64,000 bases of DNA from Sphingobium sp. Ant17 (lineage in GTDB: Bacteria; Pseudomonadota; Alphaproteobacteria; Sphingomonadales; Sphingomonadaceae), in NCBI RefSeq assembly GCF_000588875.1, contig NZ_JEMV01000002.1, positions 166,233-230,232 of the forward strand, read 5' to 3'. Position numbers and translations under genes: made by a program. The notes beneath the pieces were generated by a model. The model did no database searches. It was not told the DNA's origin and was given only the letters and a program-made list of their open reading frames with translations. Shown here in pieces: positions 18,089 to 28,535 of the stretch (position 1 is its first letter; each line of letters opens with the position of its first letter).

Positions 18089-18442
18089 ATGCGGCGATAT
18101 CTCTATTTCATCGCAGGTTGGGCGTCGCTGGGCCTCGGCACGATCGGCGCGTTCCTGCCCTTGCTGCCGACCGTTCCCTTCATGATCCTCGCTGCCTTCT
18201 GCTTTGCCCGGTCCAGCCCGAAACTGGAGGCCAAGCTGCTCGATCACAGGCATTTCGGCCCGCATATCCGCCGCTGGCGCGACGGCGGGGCGATCAGCCG
18301 CCGGGGCAAGAAGGCCGCGCTGGGTGCTTTCGCCTTCAGTGCCGTGCTGGCGCTGATCCTCTCGCCCTTCCCCTGGTTCCTGATCCCGATCGCCGCTGCA
18401 CTGATCGGTGGGACGTGGATCTGGACCCGGCCTGAGGCCTGA
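18089..18442 (+). CDS. YbaN/DUF454 inner membrane protein
   Basis: A 117-residue membrane protein of the DUF454 family. Motifs are FIAGWASLGLGTIGAFLPLL, PTVPFMILAAFCFARSSP and the loop FGPHIRRWRDGGAISRRGK. Two to three transmembrane segments. Function unknown; no catalytic motif. Starts 70 bp after the kinase gene and may be co-transcribed. Confidence 0.87.
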   Translation: MRRYLYFIAGWASLGLGTIGAFLPLLPTVPFMILAAFCFARSSPKLEAKLLDHRHFGPHIRRWRDGGAISRRGKKAALGAFAFSAVLALILSPFPWFLIPIAAALIGGTWIWTRPEA

Positions 18443-18448
18443 GTCTTT

Positions 18449-18913
18449 TCAGCAGCGACATTTGGGTTTCGTGGCGCGCTTGGGCGCGGTCGTGGCGAAT
18501 TCGGCGGGGGTCAGTTTGCCATCGCCATCGGCGTCCGCTGCGGCGAACCGATCCGATGTCGCCACCGCCCATTCCTCGAAAGACAGCAGGTTGTCGCCAT
18601 TTTTGTCGAGCGCCTTGAACGCCTTGGTCCGGCTGCCCAGCATTTCGATGCGGGTGATGACCCCGTCGCGATTGCGGTCGTAGCGGGCAAAGCGTCGCTC
18701 TTCGCGGCTTTGCGGGCTGGCTTCGGCGGGCATGGGTGGCGCGTCCCCCACTGCGTCGGACCTGCCCTCCGGCAGGCTCTCCACGGCAGGCGGGGGTGGC
18801 GCGGCCAGGGCCAGTTGCGGCACAGGATCACTGCTCGCTTGGCCCGACCACCAGAACAGGCCGCCCGCAACCAGCAGCAACGCCGCCATGCCCCCTGCCA
18901 GCAATCGCCCCAT
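18449..18913 (-). CDS. Exported EF-hand calcium-binding protein
   Basis: A 154-residue protein with an N-terminal membrane segment or signal anchor (AGGMAALLLVAGGLFWW), a Pro/Ala-rich spacer, and three EF-hand loops: DRNRDGVITRIE, DKNGDNLLSFEE and DADGDGKLTPAE, all with the acidic residues needed for Ca binding. The C-terminus ends KPKCRC. Probably a periplasmic Ca sensor or buffer; partner unknown. Convergent with the DUF454 gene, 6 bp between stops. Confidence 0.85.
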   Translation of the reverse strand: MGRLLAGGMAALLLVAGGLFWWSGQASSDPVPQLALAAPPPPAVESLPEGRSDAVGDAPPMPAEASPQSREERRFARYDRNRDGVITRIEMLGSRTKAFKALDKNGDNLLSFEEWAVATSDRFAAADADGDGKLTPAEFATTAPKRATKPKCRC

Positions 18914-18958
18914 ATGCCCGCTCCCTCGCTCCTGCGGAACGCAGCCTATCGCGTCTGC

Positions 18959-19618
18959 CTATCGTCCGACAAGCGCGATCCGCAGCAGCCGCCATGCGAG
19001 CGAACGCGGCATCCCCAGCGGCGCGCGCCGTCCGGCCAGCACATCCTGATGCGCCAGCGTGGCCACTATCCGCACCGGTTTCCAGCCAAGCGGCCAGCGC
19101 GCGCCGTCCATCTGTGGCGCGATTTCCCGCGCGAGCGCCAGCGCGGCGTCGGCCAGTGCCGCGTCGCCGACATGGCCGGCCATATCCCATAAAGCCCAGA
19201 CCTGCCCCGCCGCGTCCAGCCAGTCCGGCGCATCGGCGGCATCGACCAACGCGCGGAACAGCCCCCCGCCCCGCCCGGCGGCGTAAGCGCGCAGGCCTTC
19301 CACGTCGATTTCCGGTTCGACCACCAATATTTCCCAGCCGTCGATCATCGCCACCAGCCCCGGCGCGGCCATCGCGCCCGTCGCGCGCAGCGCATCGACC
19401 ACCGGCTCGCCGCGCCCCTTGCGCGCGTCGGCATCGTCGATGACGTCATTCCACCAGGCCAGCCGCATCTGCCCGATCGCCGGTTCGCTGGTCGTGCGCG
19501 CGACATGGGCGAGCCGCGCGTCGAACGCCCAGAGTGCGCGGTGTCGGCCCGCTCGTGGCCCGGCATGCGCCGCCAGCACAGCGACCAGCGGCGACAGCTC
19601 TTCCCCGGCCATGCTCAT
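18959..19618 (-). CDS. Squalene/phytoene synthase family protein
   Basis: About 219 residues, shorter than true squalene or phytoene synthases (about 280-300). Recognisable is the family block FDARLAHVARTTSEPAIGQM followed by RLAWWNDVIDD, which corresponds to the first half of the fold. The second aspartate-rich motif (DxxxD) of active synthases is not evident. It therefore resembles the NDUFAF6-like branch linked to respiratory complex I assembly, and synthase activity is doubtful. ATG 19612 is an alternative start. Confidence 0.75.
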   Translation of the reverse strand: MSMAGEELSPLVAVLAAHAGPRAGRHRALWAFDARLAHVARTTSEPAIGQMRLAWWNDVIDDADARKGRGEPVVDALRATGAMAAPGLVAMIDGWEILVVEPEIDVEGLRAYAAGRGGGLFRALVDAADAPDWLDAAGQVWALWDMAGHVGDAALADAALALAREIAPQMDGARWPLGWKPVRIVATLAHQDVLAGRRAPLGMPRSLAWRLLRIALVGR

Positions 19619-19775
19619 TTGCGCAAATGTCCGCAGATCAGGCGGGATTGGCGGGTTATCGGTCCTTTAACCATCTTCCTCATACACATTCTAACGAGTG
19701 CGCCTGCATAGGCGACAATAATCTGTCCGGCCCGAAGTGGGGGGCGGCGGGCACGACATGGGTGATGGCGGACAA

Positions 19776-21428
19776 ATGGGCAAGCAGATCGAACATCCTG
19801 TAGGGTTTCTTCGCCGTTTGGCGAAGAACCAGGCGGGGAACACGCTGGCGATCGTCGCTGCCGCGCTCGTGCCGCTCGCGGGCATGATCGGTGGTGGGCT
19901 CGACATCAGCCGGGGCTATCTGAGCCAGACCCGCTTGCAGCAAGCCTGCGACGCCGGAGTGCTCGCCGGGCGGAAATTGATGGGGACCAGTGGCGTCCTG
20001 AGCGATGCCGTAACCGCCGAAGTGCGCAAATATGTCAGGTTCAACTACCCCAACAACTATCTCGGCGCGACGTTGCAGGACGCCGATATCGTGCCAACGG
20101 TTGGCACGAACGAACAGATCGTTCTCACCGTCTCCACCGCTGTTCCGACCGTCATCATGAAATTGTTCGGTAAGGACGAGATGGCCGTCTCCGCGACGTG
20201 CAGCGGGCGCAACGATTATTCGAACATCGATATCGTACTGGTGCTCGATACGACCGGATCAATGGCGTGCAAGCCGGAATATACAGCGACCGAGTGCTCG
20301 GATTGGATTGCCGCCTATAGACGAGGTGGCAAGAAAATGACGGTGGATAACAAAACCGTCACTTATGTTTTAGAGCAAACGGAAGGGACTACCAATATCT
20401 CCCGTATGGAGGCACTTCGTACCGCCCTGACCAATCTACAAACTCAAATGGCGACGATCGAAAGCCAGTTCAACATGACTGAACAAGGCAAGCGAAAGCG
20501 TGTCCGCTGGTCGATCATTCCTTTTTCGCAAATGGTCAATGCTGGCTTCAGTAGGGGAACAGCTAACACCACGCTATATGATCGCAATCCTGGCTGGTTC
20601 AATACGACAGGCAGTTACAAGGAAACATCGTGTTACTCGTACCGCGGCCAAATATATTGCTCGGTCGACAAGAACCACAATAATCTTGCGCATGACTCGA
20701 CGTGGATGACCAACATCTGGGATGGCTGCGTCGAAGAACAGAGCACGAGTAACGCGATCACGTCGAAAACAAGCACTATCCCGTCCACAGCATATGATAT
20801 GCAGTATAATACGGTGCCGACTTCTACAGCGACGAAATGGACCGTAGCGGACCCGTCGATGACCGGCACCGCACAATATGCCTGCCCGAAGGCCATGCGC
20901 GAATTACAGCCCATGACGGCGACGACCTTCAACGACTATTTCAAGCTGACGAATGGCTTTGCAGCCAATGGCGGTACCTATCTCGACATTGGCCTGTTGT
21001 GGGCGGCCCGACTGCTGTCGCGCAGCGGCAATTGGGCGTCCGATAACCCGGCAACCTACAATACCTATCCCGTGAACCGCTATGTCATCTTCATGACGGA
21101 CGGCGAAATGGATACTGGCAGCACAGGTTATGGGGCCTATGCGCAGGAATTCACCTGGAAGCGTATTGCCTCGAACGGCAACGCAACCACGTCCAACACC
21201 AATCACACAGCCCGCATGCTGATCACCTGTGCCGCCATCAAGAACATGGCGAGCACGAAAATCTACACCATCTCCTTTGGCGCAGGCTCCGGCTTGACCC
21301 AGGATCTCATCGACTGCTCGTCAGGTGCAGAGGATGAATATGCGTTCGAGGCGGCCAATGCGTCCGATCTGAACAACGTCTTTCGCGACATCGGCGAAAA
21401 TATCGGCTCGCTGAGGCTGGCGCAGTGA
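19776..21428 (+). CDS. TadG-like pilus assembly protein with von Willebrand A domain
   Basis: About 550 residues. An N-terminal type-III-like membrane segment (GNTLAIVAAALVPLAGMIGG) follows a basic stretch, as in Tad minor pilin-like proteins. A vWA domain follows, with the MIDAS motif DTTGSMA and the later MTDGEMD. Likely anchors or tunes a Flp/Tad pilus or adhesin at the envelope. ATG 19776 follows GGCGGA; GTG 19737 and ATG 19758 are alternatives. Its middle part (about 20270-20840) is visibly less GC-rich than its neighbours. Overlaps the next gene by 4 bp. Confidence 0.87.
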   Translation: MGKQIEHPVGFLRRLAKNQAGNTLAIVAAALVPLAGMIGGGLDISRGYLSQTRLQQACDAGVLAGRKLMGTSGVLSDAVTAEVRKYVRFNYPNNYLGATLQDADIVPTVGTNEQIVLTVSTAVPTVIMKLFGKDEMAVSATCSGRNDYSNIDIVLVLDTTGSMACKPEYTATECSDWIAAYRRGGKKMTVDNKTVTYVLEQTEGTTNISRMEALRTALTNLQTQMATIESQFNMTEQGKRKRVRWSIIPFSQMVNAGFSRGTANTTLYDRNPGWFNTTGSYKETSCYSYRGQIYCSVDKNHNNLAHDSTWMTNIWDGCVEEQSTSNAITSKTSTIPSTAYDMQYNTVPTSTATKWTVADPSMTGTAQYACPKAMRELQPMTATTFNDYFKLTNGFAANGGTYLDIGLLWAARLLSRSGNWASDNPATYNTYPVNRYVIFMTDGEMDTGSTGYGAYAQEFTWKRIASNGNATTSNTNHTARMLITCAAIKNMASTKIYTISFGAGSGLTQDLIDCSSGAEDEYAFEAANASDLNNVFRDIGENIGSLRLAQ

Positions 21429-22021
21429 CGCAACACCCACATCTTTCGCGCAGGCTTGCAGTCGATCAGCGCGGTGCCTCCGTGCCCGAATTCGCGCTGA
21501 TCCTGATACCCCTGTGCCTCATCCTGTTTGGCGGGTTGGAGATCGGCTATCAAATCTATGTGCGGTCGGTGCTGCTGGGCGCGATGGAACGGGCCACCCG
21601 CCTGACGACGCTGCAAACGGTGGACAGCACCGCCGTCGAAACCGACATTGAAGCCACCATCAAGCGCCTGGCCCCCAATGCGACGGTGCGCACGACCAAG
21701 GGCAGTTTCCTGCAATATAGCCAGATCAACGCGATGGAACGGCTGACCAAGGACACGAACAATAACGCCACGCTCGATAGCGGCGATTGCTGGGAAGATG
21801 TCGATGACAATGGCGTTCGTAACGTGGTGACGGAGGGCAAGACGGGCATCGGCGGTGCGGACGATATCGTGCGGTATAACACCGTCGTCACCTATAACCG
21901 TATCCTCCCAATCTATCGCTTCACCGGGATCGGTAATACCGCCACCCTGTCGGCAACCACCATGACCCGGCGCCAGCCCTATGAGCTGCAGAATGTCCTA
22001 ACCCCCAAGTGCAAGGCATGA
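21425..22021 (+). CDS. TadE-like pilus assembly protein (first copy)
   Basis: A 198-residue protein with the TadE signature: a short basic N-terminus, then DQRGASVPEFALILIPLCLI as the pilin-like Glu-containing membrane segment, and a periplasmic remainder. Starts at GTG 21425 overlapping the stop of the TadG-like gene (GTGA). Two more TadE/G-type genes flank it, but no Tad ATPase, secretin or prepilin peptidase genes are in this window. Confidence 0.87.
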   Translation: MTQHPHLSRRLAVDQRGASVPEFALILIPLCLILFGGLEIGYQIYVRSVLLGAMERATRLTTLQTVDSTAVETDIEATIKRLAPNATVRTTKGSFLQYSQINAMERLTKDTNNNATLDSGDCWEDVDDNGVRNVVTEGKTGIGGADDIVRYNTVVTYNRILPIYRFTGIGNTATLSATTMTRRQPYELQNVLTPKCKA

Positions 22022-22668
22022 CCATGGCCATCGGCAAAAAGTTTCGCCGGTCCTATCGCGAAATCCGGCATAATATGGCGGGGGTGGCGGCGATCGAATT
22101 TGCGCTGGCGCTGCCCGTTCTCATGGGCCTTACCCTTTACGGTGCCGAAGCCGCCAATATGGCCTACACGTCCCAAAAACTGGGCGACATCGCGACGCTG
22201 ACCTCCGACAGCGTTTCACGCATCCGCCTCAGCATTTCCAATGGCGATGTGACTGATGCTCTGGGCGGTATCAAGATATTGGGCGACAGTATCGATCTGC
22301 GGAACAATGGGCGCATCATCGTTTCCAGCATCGCGCCGGTGCTCGACAATTCGAACAATGTTATCAATCAAAAGCTGCGCTGGCAGCGCTGTTCGGGCGC
22401 TCTGGTCAAGACATCGGCCTTTGCCACCACCGAAAACAGCAATATCGGCATTGATGGCATGGGTCCGACGGGTCGCAAAATCGCGGCGACAAAAGGCAGC
22501 GAACTAATTTTCGTCGAAGTCTATTATACGTATCGGCCGCTTGTTTCCGCGTCATTCTTCGGCACGCCGCAGATGTCGGCCTTTGCCGCGATGGCCGTCC
22601 GCGAGCGGACGGCCAATGATCTATTGACGAATGGCACCAATTCGCCCTGCACCACCTACGCCGCCTGA
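22018..22668 (+). CDS. TadE-like pilus assembly protein (second copy)
   Basis: About 216 residues. The pilin-like segment AAIEFALALPVLMGLTLYGA has the conserved Glu. The rest is predicted periplasmic with two cysteines. ATG 22018 overlaps the stop of the preceding gene (ATGA), so all three Tad-like genes are translationally linked. Ends in a perfect hairpin at its stop codon. Confidence 0.87.
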   Translation: MTMAIGKKFRRSYREIRHNMAGVAAIEFALALPVLMGLTLYGAEAANMAYTSQKLGDIATLTSDSVSRIRLSISNGDVTDALGGIKILGDSIDLRNNGRIIVSSIAPVLDNSNNVINQKLRWQRCSGALVKTSAFATTENSNIGIDGMGPTGRKIAATKGSELIFVEVYYTYRPLVSASFFGTPQMSAFAAMAVRERTANDLLTNGTNSPCTTYAA

Positions 22669-22680
22669 CGGCGGCGTAGG
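22655..22680. terminator. Perfect hairpin between convergent TadE and pdhB genes
   Basis: An 11-bp perfect stem (CCTACGCCGCC 22655-22665 with GGCGGCGTAGG 22670-22680) and 4-nt loop containing the TadE stop codon. No T-tract follows on either strand, so it is at best a weak bidirectional terminator or a 3'-end protector. Confidence 0.55.
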
Positions 22681-22689
22681 CATGTTGGT

Positions 22690-24054
22690 TCAGCGATAGC
22701 AGACCTTCTTCGCCGCTTCGACCACGCGGGCGGCGTCGATAAGGGCTGCCTTTTCGAGGTTCGCAGCATAGGGGAGTGGCACGTCTTCGTTGGTGACGCG
22801 CAGCACCGGGGCATCGAGATCGTCGAAGCCCTTTTCCATCACGACCGCGGCGATTTCCGACGCGATCGAGCAGGTCGGCCAGCCCTCTTCGACCACGACG
22901 ATGCGGTTGGTCTTCTTGAGGCTTTCCAGAACCGTTGCCGTGTCGAGCGGGCGCAGCGTGCGCAGGTCGATGACCTCCGCATCAATGCCCTCGCCTGCCA
23001 GCGTTTCGGCCGCGTCGAGCGCGAGGCCGACGCCGATCGAATAGCTCACGAGCGTCACATCCTTGCCCGGCCGCATGATCCGCGCCTTGCCGATCGGCAA
23101 GACATAGTCATCAACCTTGGGCACGTCGAAGCTGCGGCCGTAGAGCAGTTCGTTTTCGAGGAACACGACCGGATCCTGGCTGCGGATCGCCGCCTTGAGC
23201 AATCCCTTCGCATCGGCCGCATCATAGGGTGCGATGACGATCAGACCGGGGACGGCAGCATACCAGGGACCATAATTCTGGCTATGCTGCGCGCCGACGC
23301 GGCTGGCCGCGCCGTTGGGGCCACGGAACACGATCGGGCAACGCATCTGGCCACCGGACATATAGTTGGTCTTGGCAGCGGAGTTGATGATGTGGTCGAT
23401 CGCCTGCATGGCGAAGTTGAACGTCATGAACTCGACGATCGGACGCAGGCCGCCCATGGCCGCGCCCGTACCGATGCCGGCAAAGCCATATTCGGTGATC
23501 GGCGTGTCGATGACGCGCTTGCCGCCAAATTCATCGAGCAGACCCTGGGTGACTTTGTAGGCGCCCTGATATTCGGCGACTTCTTCCCCGATCACAAACA
23601 CGCGCTCGTCGGCGCGCATTTCTTCGGCCATCGCGTCGCGCAGCGCTTCGCGAACCGTGGTTTTGACGAACTCGGTGCCTTCGGGCAGGTCCGGGTCGGC
23701 GACGGTTGCCTTGGCTTCCGACGCCAACTTGGCGGTCCCGCTTTCGGGTGCCTTGGGCGCTTCGGCCTTGGCGGGCGCTGCCGCCTTGGGCGCGGGCGTG
23801 GCGTCCTCGCCCTCTTCCCCCGCCATCGTCGCGATGACGGTGCCGACCTTTACGCCCTCAGTGCCTTCGGCAATCATGATCTGGCCGATCTTGCCTTCGT
23901 CGACGGCTTCGAATTCCATCGTCGCCTTGTCGGTTTCAATCTCGGCCAAAATGTCACCGGATTTGACCTCGTCGCCTTCCTTCACCAACCATTTGGCCAG
24001 CGTACCCTCTTCCATCGTCGGCGAGAGTGCCGGCATCTTGATTTCGATACCCAT
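22690..24054 (-). CDS. pdhB: Pyruvate dehydrogenase E1 beta subunit with N-terminal lipoyl domain
   Basis: Beta half of the thiamine-diphosphate-dependent E1, 454 residues. Residues 1-78 are a lipoyl domain ([19 protein letters not shown], lipoyl Lys in ETDKATMEF), followed by an Ala/Pro/Lys linker and then the transketolase-like domain ([40 protein letters not shown]). A lipoyl domain on E1 beta is a known alphaproteobacterial arrangement. ATG 24054 overlaps the pdhA stop (TAATG). Confidence 0.96.
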   Translation of the reverse strand: MGIEIKMPALSPTMEEGTLAKWLVKEGDEVKSGDILAEIETDKATMEFEAVDEGKIGQIMIAEGTEGVKVGTVIATMAGEEGEDATPAPKAAAPAKAEAPKAPESGTAKLASEAKATVADPDLPEGTEFVKTTVREALRDAMAEEMRADERVFVIGEEVAEYQGAYKVTQGLLDEFGGKRVIDTPITEYGFAGIGTGAAMGGLRPIVEFMTFNFAMQAIDHIINSAAKTNYMSGGQMRCPIVFRGPNGAASRVGAQHSQNYGPWYAAVPGLIVIAPYDAADAKGLLKAAIRSQDPVVFLENELLYGRSFDVPKVDDYVLPIGKARIMRPGKDVTLVSYSIGVGLALDAAETLAGEGIDAEVIDLRTLRPLDTATVLESLKKTNRIVVVEEGWPTCSIASEIAAVVMEKGFDDLDAPVLRVTNEDVPLPYAANLEKAALIDAARVVEAAKKVCYR

Positions 24055-25127
24055 TAATATTGCTCCACCAGCACGTCGGTATAGAGTTCGGCCATATCCG
24101 GCTCAGGCGAAGATTCTGCGAAATCGGCCGCTTCACTGACGATTTTGCGGATGTCCTGGTCGATCTTCTTGAGTTCGTCCTCGCCCACGCCATGTTCGGC
24201 AAGATAGGCCTTGGCACCTTCGATCGGGTCGGACTTGTCGCGCATCGCCTGCACCTCTTCGCGCGAGCGATATTTCGCCGGATCGGACATGGAGTGGCCG
24301 CGATAGCGGTAGGTTTTCATTTCCAGCAGGATCGGGCCATTGCCGCCCTGCACCCACTTCAATGCTTCCTCGGTCGCGCCGCGCACGGCCAGCACGTCCA
24401 TGCCGTTGACCTGGATGCCGGGAATGCGGAAACTTTCGCCCCGGCGATAAAGCTGATCTTCCGCCGAAGAGCGGTTGACGCTGGTGCCCATGGCATATTG
24501 ATTATTTTCGATCACGAAGATGATCGGCAGCTTCCACAATTCGGCCATGTTGAACGATTCATAGACCTGGCCCTGGTTGGCCGCGCCATCACCGAAATAG
24601 GCGACGCACACACCGCCATCACCATTATATTTATGCGCAAAGCCCAGGCCCGCGCCGAGCGACACCTGCGCGCCGACGATGCCGTGGCCGCCGAAGAATT
24701 TATGTTCGACGCTGAACATATGCATCGAACCGCCCTTGCCGCGCGAAATGCCAGCGCCACGGCCGGTCAGTTCGGCCATGATGACGTTGGGATCGATGCC
24801 ATAGGCCAGCATATGGCCATGGTCGCGATAGCCGGTGATCACGCTGTCCTTGCCGGGCACGAGGGCCGACTGAATGCCGACGGCAACCGCTTCCTGCCCG
24901 ATATAGAGGTGACAAAAGCCGCCGATGAGACCCAGGCCGTACAATTGGCCCGCTTTCTCTTCAAAGCGGCGGATGAGGACCATCTGCCGGTAGAATTCCA
25001 GCAATTCTTCCTTGCTGGGTTTATAATCGGTCGGAGTGTCGGGGCGAGGCCGGTTATGGTCCGCGCCGACCGGGCTTTTCGCCTCGGCCTCTGCGCGGGT
25101 CGGGCGCGGCGTCGTTGGTTTCGCCAA
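24054..25127 (-). CDS. pdhA: Pyruvate dehydrogenase E1 alpha subunit
   Basis: Alpha half of E1, decarboxylating pyruvate with thiamine diphosphate. The ThDP motif begins at [20 protein letters not shown] and ends in ENNQYAMG. The phospho-loop region [20 protein letters not shown] is present. The frame is open to 25259, but the best start is TTG 25127 (product [17 protein letters not shown]), preceded by AGAGGATAA; no ATG lies nearby. 357 residues. First gene of pdhA-pdhB. Confidence 0.95.
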   Translation of the reverse strand: MAKPTTPRPTRAEAEAKSPVGADHNRPRPDTPTDYKPSKEELLEFYRQMVLIRRFEEKAGQLYGLGLIGGFCHLYIGQEAVAVGIQSALVPGKDSVITGYRDHGHMLAYGIDPNVIMAELTGRGAGISRGKGGSMHMFSVEHKFFGGHGIVGAQVSLGAGLGFAHKYNGDGGVCVAYFGDGAANQGQVYESFNMAELWKLPIIFVIENNQYAMGTSVNRSSAEDQLYRRGESFRIPGIQVNGMDVLAVRGATEEALKWVQGGNGPILLEMKTYRYRGHSMSDPAKYRSREEVQAMRDKSDPIEGAKAYLAEHGVGEDELKKIDQDIRKIVSEAADFAESSPEPDMAELYTDVLVEQY

Positions 25128-25263
25128 GGCTCTTATCCTCTTGCGTGGGGTAGGATGGAAGGAAGCCTGATATAGCGATAGAGTTGCATATATTGCAACG
25201 GCGGACCCAACGGAATCCGGGCAGCAGCTATAACCTCGCGCTAATATTGGTCGTGGCAAAGGC

Positions 25264-25574
25264 TCAGTTGAGCGGCACGATCACTTCATCATGATGGATG
25301 ACGCCGAGTTGGCGACGGATCAACTCATCGGACAGGTCGGGATCGACCCGGCGTGGGTTCAGCAGATCGACCCGGTTGCGCAGGTCCGCCCGGGCATCCT
25401 GCACACGCTTGAGCTCCGCCTTCGCCGCGCCGAGCTGCCGCGAATAGTCGCCCCAGGCAAGGATGCCGTTCGAGCCCACGACGACATAGCCCGCGAAGGA
25501 CAGCAGCAGCAGCAGCGCAATCGCAGGGCCAAGGCCGAAAATAAAAGAAGACGAAGCTTCGCGATGTGCGCCAT
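25264..25574 (-). CDS. FtsB/DivIC-like septum formation initiator (probably frameshifted)
   Basis: Small bitopic division protein: transmembrane segment (GPAIALLLLLSFAGYVVVG), then a coiled coil (LGAAKAELKRVQDARADLRNRVDLL) and the C-terminal RRQLGVIHHDEVIVPL. In the frame of this body no convincing start exists. In the other frame ATG 25574 gives MAHIAKLRLLLFSAL, which joins if one C is missing in GCCTTGG at about 25531 (then SALGPAIALL). Repaired length is 103 residues, normal for FtsB. Lies downstream of eno, as is typical. Confidence 0.78.
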
Positions 25575-25601
25575 AGCCCACAAGAATCACAAGAAAAGGT
25601 C

Positions 25602-25633
25602 GGCCGCAAGCGAATTTTATCGAACTTGCGGCC
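25602..25633. terminator. Inverted repeat between eno and ftsB
   Basis: GGCCGCAAG (25602-25610) and CTTGCGGCC (25625-25633) are perfect complements around a 14-nt AT-rich loop. On the minus strand it follows the eno stop by 17 bp, so it may attenuate readthrough into ftsB. No T-tract. Confidence 0.4.
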
Positions 25634-25650
25634 AACCGAAGGAAAGCCGA

Positions 25651-27144
<1,494 letters not shown>

Positions 27145-27165
27145 TCAAGAGGGAGATTGAGGACG

Positions 27166-27753
27166 ATGGTCGACACCCCGGAAACCCAGCCTGCAAAGCG
27201 CGGACGTCCAGCCAAGGTCAAGCCAGTGGACGACACCATGGCGGCGATTGCCGTGAAGGCCGAACCGCTCAAAACGGCGGCGACCGAAAAGGCCGCTGCA
27301 GCCGAAACTGCTGCCAAGAGCCTGTCCGACCAAATCGCACCGATCAAGGAACAGGCAGAAAAGGCCGCCAAAGCCGCTGCCGAGAAATTGAATGCGGTCG
27401 ATTGGAAAGCCCATATCGACCCGATCAAGGAACAGGCCGGCAAGACCGCCAAGTCCGCCGCAGGCATTGCGAAGGACAAGACCGGCACGGCCATGCAAAA
27501 CCTGTCCAAGCTGATCGCCGACACGGCGGGCACAGTGGACGCGAAACTCGGCCCGCAATATGGCGATTATGCACGCCAAGCCGCCGAACAGGTGGCCGGT
27601 GCCGCAAACAGCCTCGACAGCAAGGATGTCGATGCGTTGATGGCCGAAGCACGGGATTTCGTGCGGAAAAGCCCGGCGGTCGCAATCGGTGCGGCGGCCG
27701 TGGTCGGCTTCGTGTTGATGCGCCTTGCCAAAGGGTCTGACGATAAGGCCTGA
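27166..27753 (+). CDS. Alanine/lysine-rich helical protein with C-terminal membrane anchor
   Basis: A 195-residue, strongly helical, Ala/Lys-rich protein resembling phasin-like or DUF883-type proteins. It has an internal repeat (IAPIKEQAEKAAKAAAEKL and IDPIKEQAGKTAKSAAGIA) and ends in a hydrophobic anchor (SPAVAIGAAAVVGFVLMRLA), as in E. coli YqjD/ElaB, which tether ribosomes to the membrane in stationary phase. Function here is inferred only from this architecture. ATG 27166 follows GGGAGATTGAGG. First of four genes of the same type. Confidence 0.72.
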   Translation: MVDTPETQPAKRGRPAKVKPVDDTMAAIAVKAEPLKTAATEKAAAAETAAKSLSDQIAPIKEQAEKAAKAAAEKLNAVDWKAHIDPIKEQAGKTAKSAAGIAKDKTGTAMQNLSKLIADTAGTVDAKLGPQYGDYARQAAEQVAGAANSLDSKDVDALMAEARDFVRKSPAVAIGAAAVVGFVLMRLAKGSDDKA

Positions 27754-27810
27754 CGGTCTGGCTTTCCCGTCACTGACACTAAAGGCTCCGGTTCCGGGGC
27801 GGAGGATCTA

Positions 27811-28215
27811 TTGACACAAGAGCCAGCGGATATGGCGGTAACGCCGAACGCCGAACAACCGGAACTAAACAGCGGTGAAGAGGGCACGCGCACCGAAAGT
27901 GTGCGCGATGTCTTCTCCCGCCTCTATGCGGATGGCCGCGCCTATGCCGCCGCCGAAGCCGATCGACAAAAACTGCGCCTGAGCCTTGTCGGCATCGGTG
28001 TCCGCAACGCAGCCGTGCTTGGGTTGGTGGCGTTGATGTTGGCTTTTGCCAGCATCGTATCATTGCTGGTGGGTCTGATCATTGCTTTGTCCCGCCATAT
28101 CGAACCGCTATGGGCGACGCTGATCGTCACGGGCGGCGGGCTGGTCGTAACGATCGCGCTGCTGCTGCTGGCGAAGGGCTGCATTACCCGCATGAAGAAG
28201 GCGATCACGCCATGA
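27811..28215 (+). CDS. YqjE-like / phage-holin-superfamily membrane protein
   Basis: A 134-residue protein with two hydrophobic segments (AAVLGLVALMLAFASIVSLL and LIVTGGGLVVTIALLLLA) after a charged helix (SRLYADGRAYAAAEADRQK). This is the layout of YqjE and related actinobacterial holin-like proteins. The GGAGG at 27802 places the start at TTG 27811 (spacing about 6); ATG 27832 is the alternative. Overlaps the next gene by 4 bp. Confidence 0.75.
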   Translation: MTQEPADMAVTPNAEQPELNSGEEGTRTESVRDVFSRLYADGRAYAAAEADRQKLRLSLVGIGVRNAAVLGLVALMLAFASIVSLLVGLIIALSRHIEPLWATLIVTGGGLVVTIALLLLAKGCITRMKKAITP

Positions 28216-28535
28216 CACAGGAACTGGCCTATCGCGAAGCCTGTGCGCGCGCCACGCTGGCCCGGGCACAGATGATGTCGAGCGCTACCGAGGCCAAGGC
28301 CCGGATCGCGCCGGCCCGTTTGGTGCAGGATGTGAAGGACAAGGCGACTGGCACCGTGTTGGGTGCCGTGGCCCAGGGCGCGGCCAAGGCCCATCAACGC
28401 CCGGTCGCTGTTGGCGCGGCCGCTGCGGCCTTCGCGCTTTTTCTCGCACGGCGGCCGATCGCGGCACTTTTCGAACGTTTATACGTTCGCATAAGGAACA
28501 CCCCAACAGATATGCCGGAGAATGACCATGGCTGA
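28212..28535 (+). CDS. Small helical protein, YqjK-like
   Basis: A 107-residue basic helical protein ending in a hydrophobic patch (PVAVGAAAAAFALFLARRP) and a short hydrophilic tail. ATG 28212 overlaps the stop of the holin-like gene (ATGA). Position and character match yqjK in the yqjD-yqjE-yqjK cluster, but similarity is too weak to name it. Overlaps the next gene by a few bases. Confidence 0.65.
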   Translation: MTQELAYREACARATLARAQMMSSATEAKARIAPARLVQDVKDKATGTVLGAVAQGAAKAHQRPVAVGAAAAAFALFLARRPIAALFERLYVRIRNTPTDMPENDHG

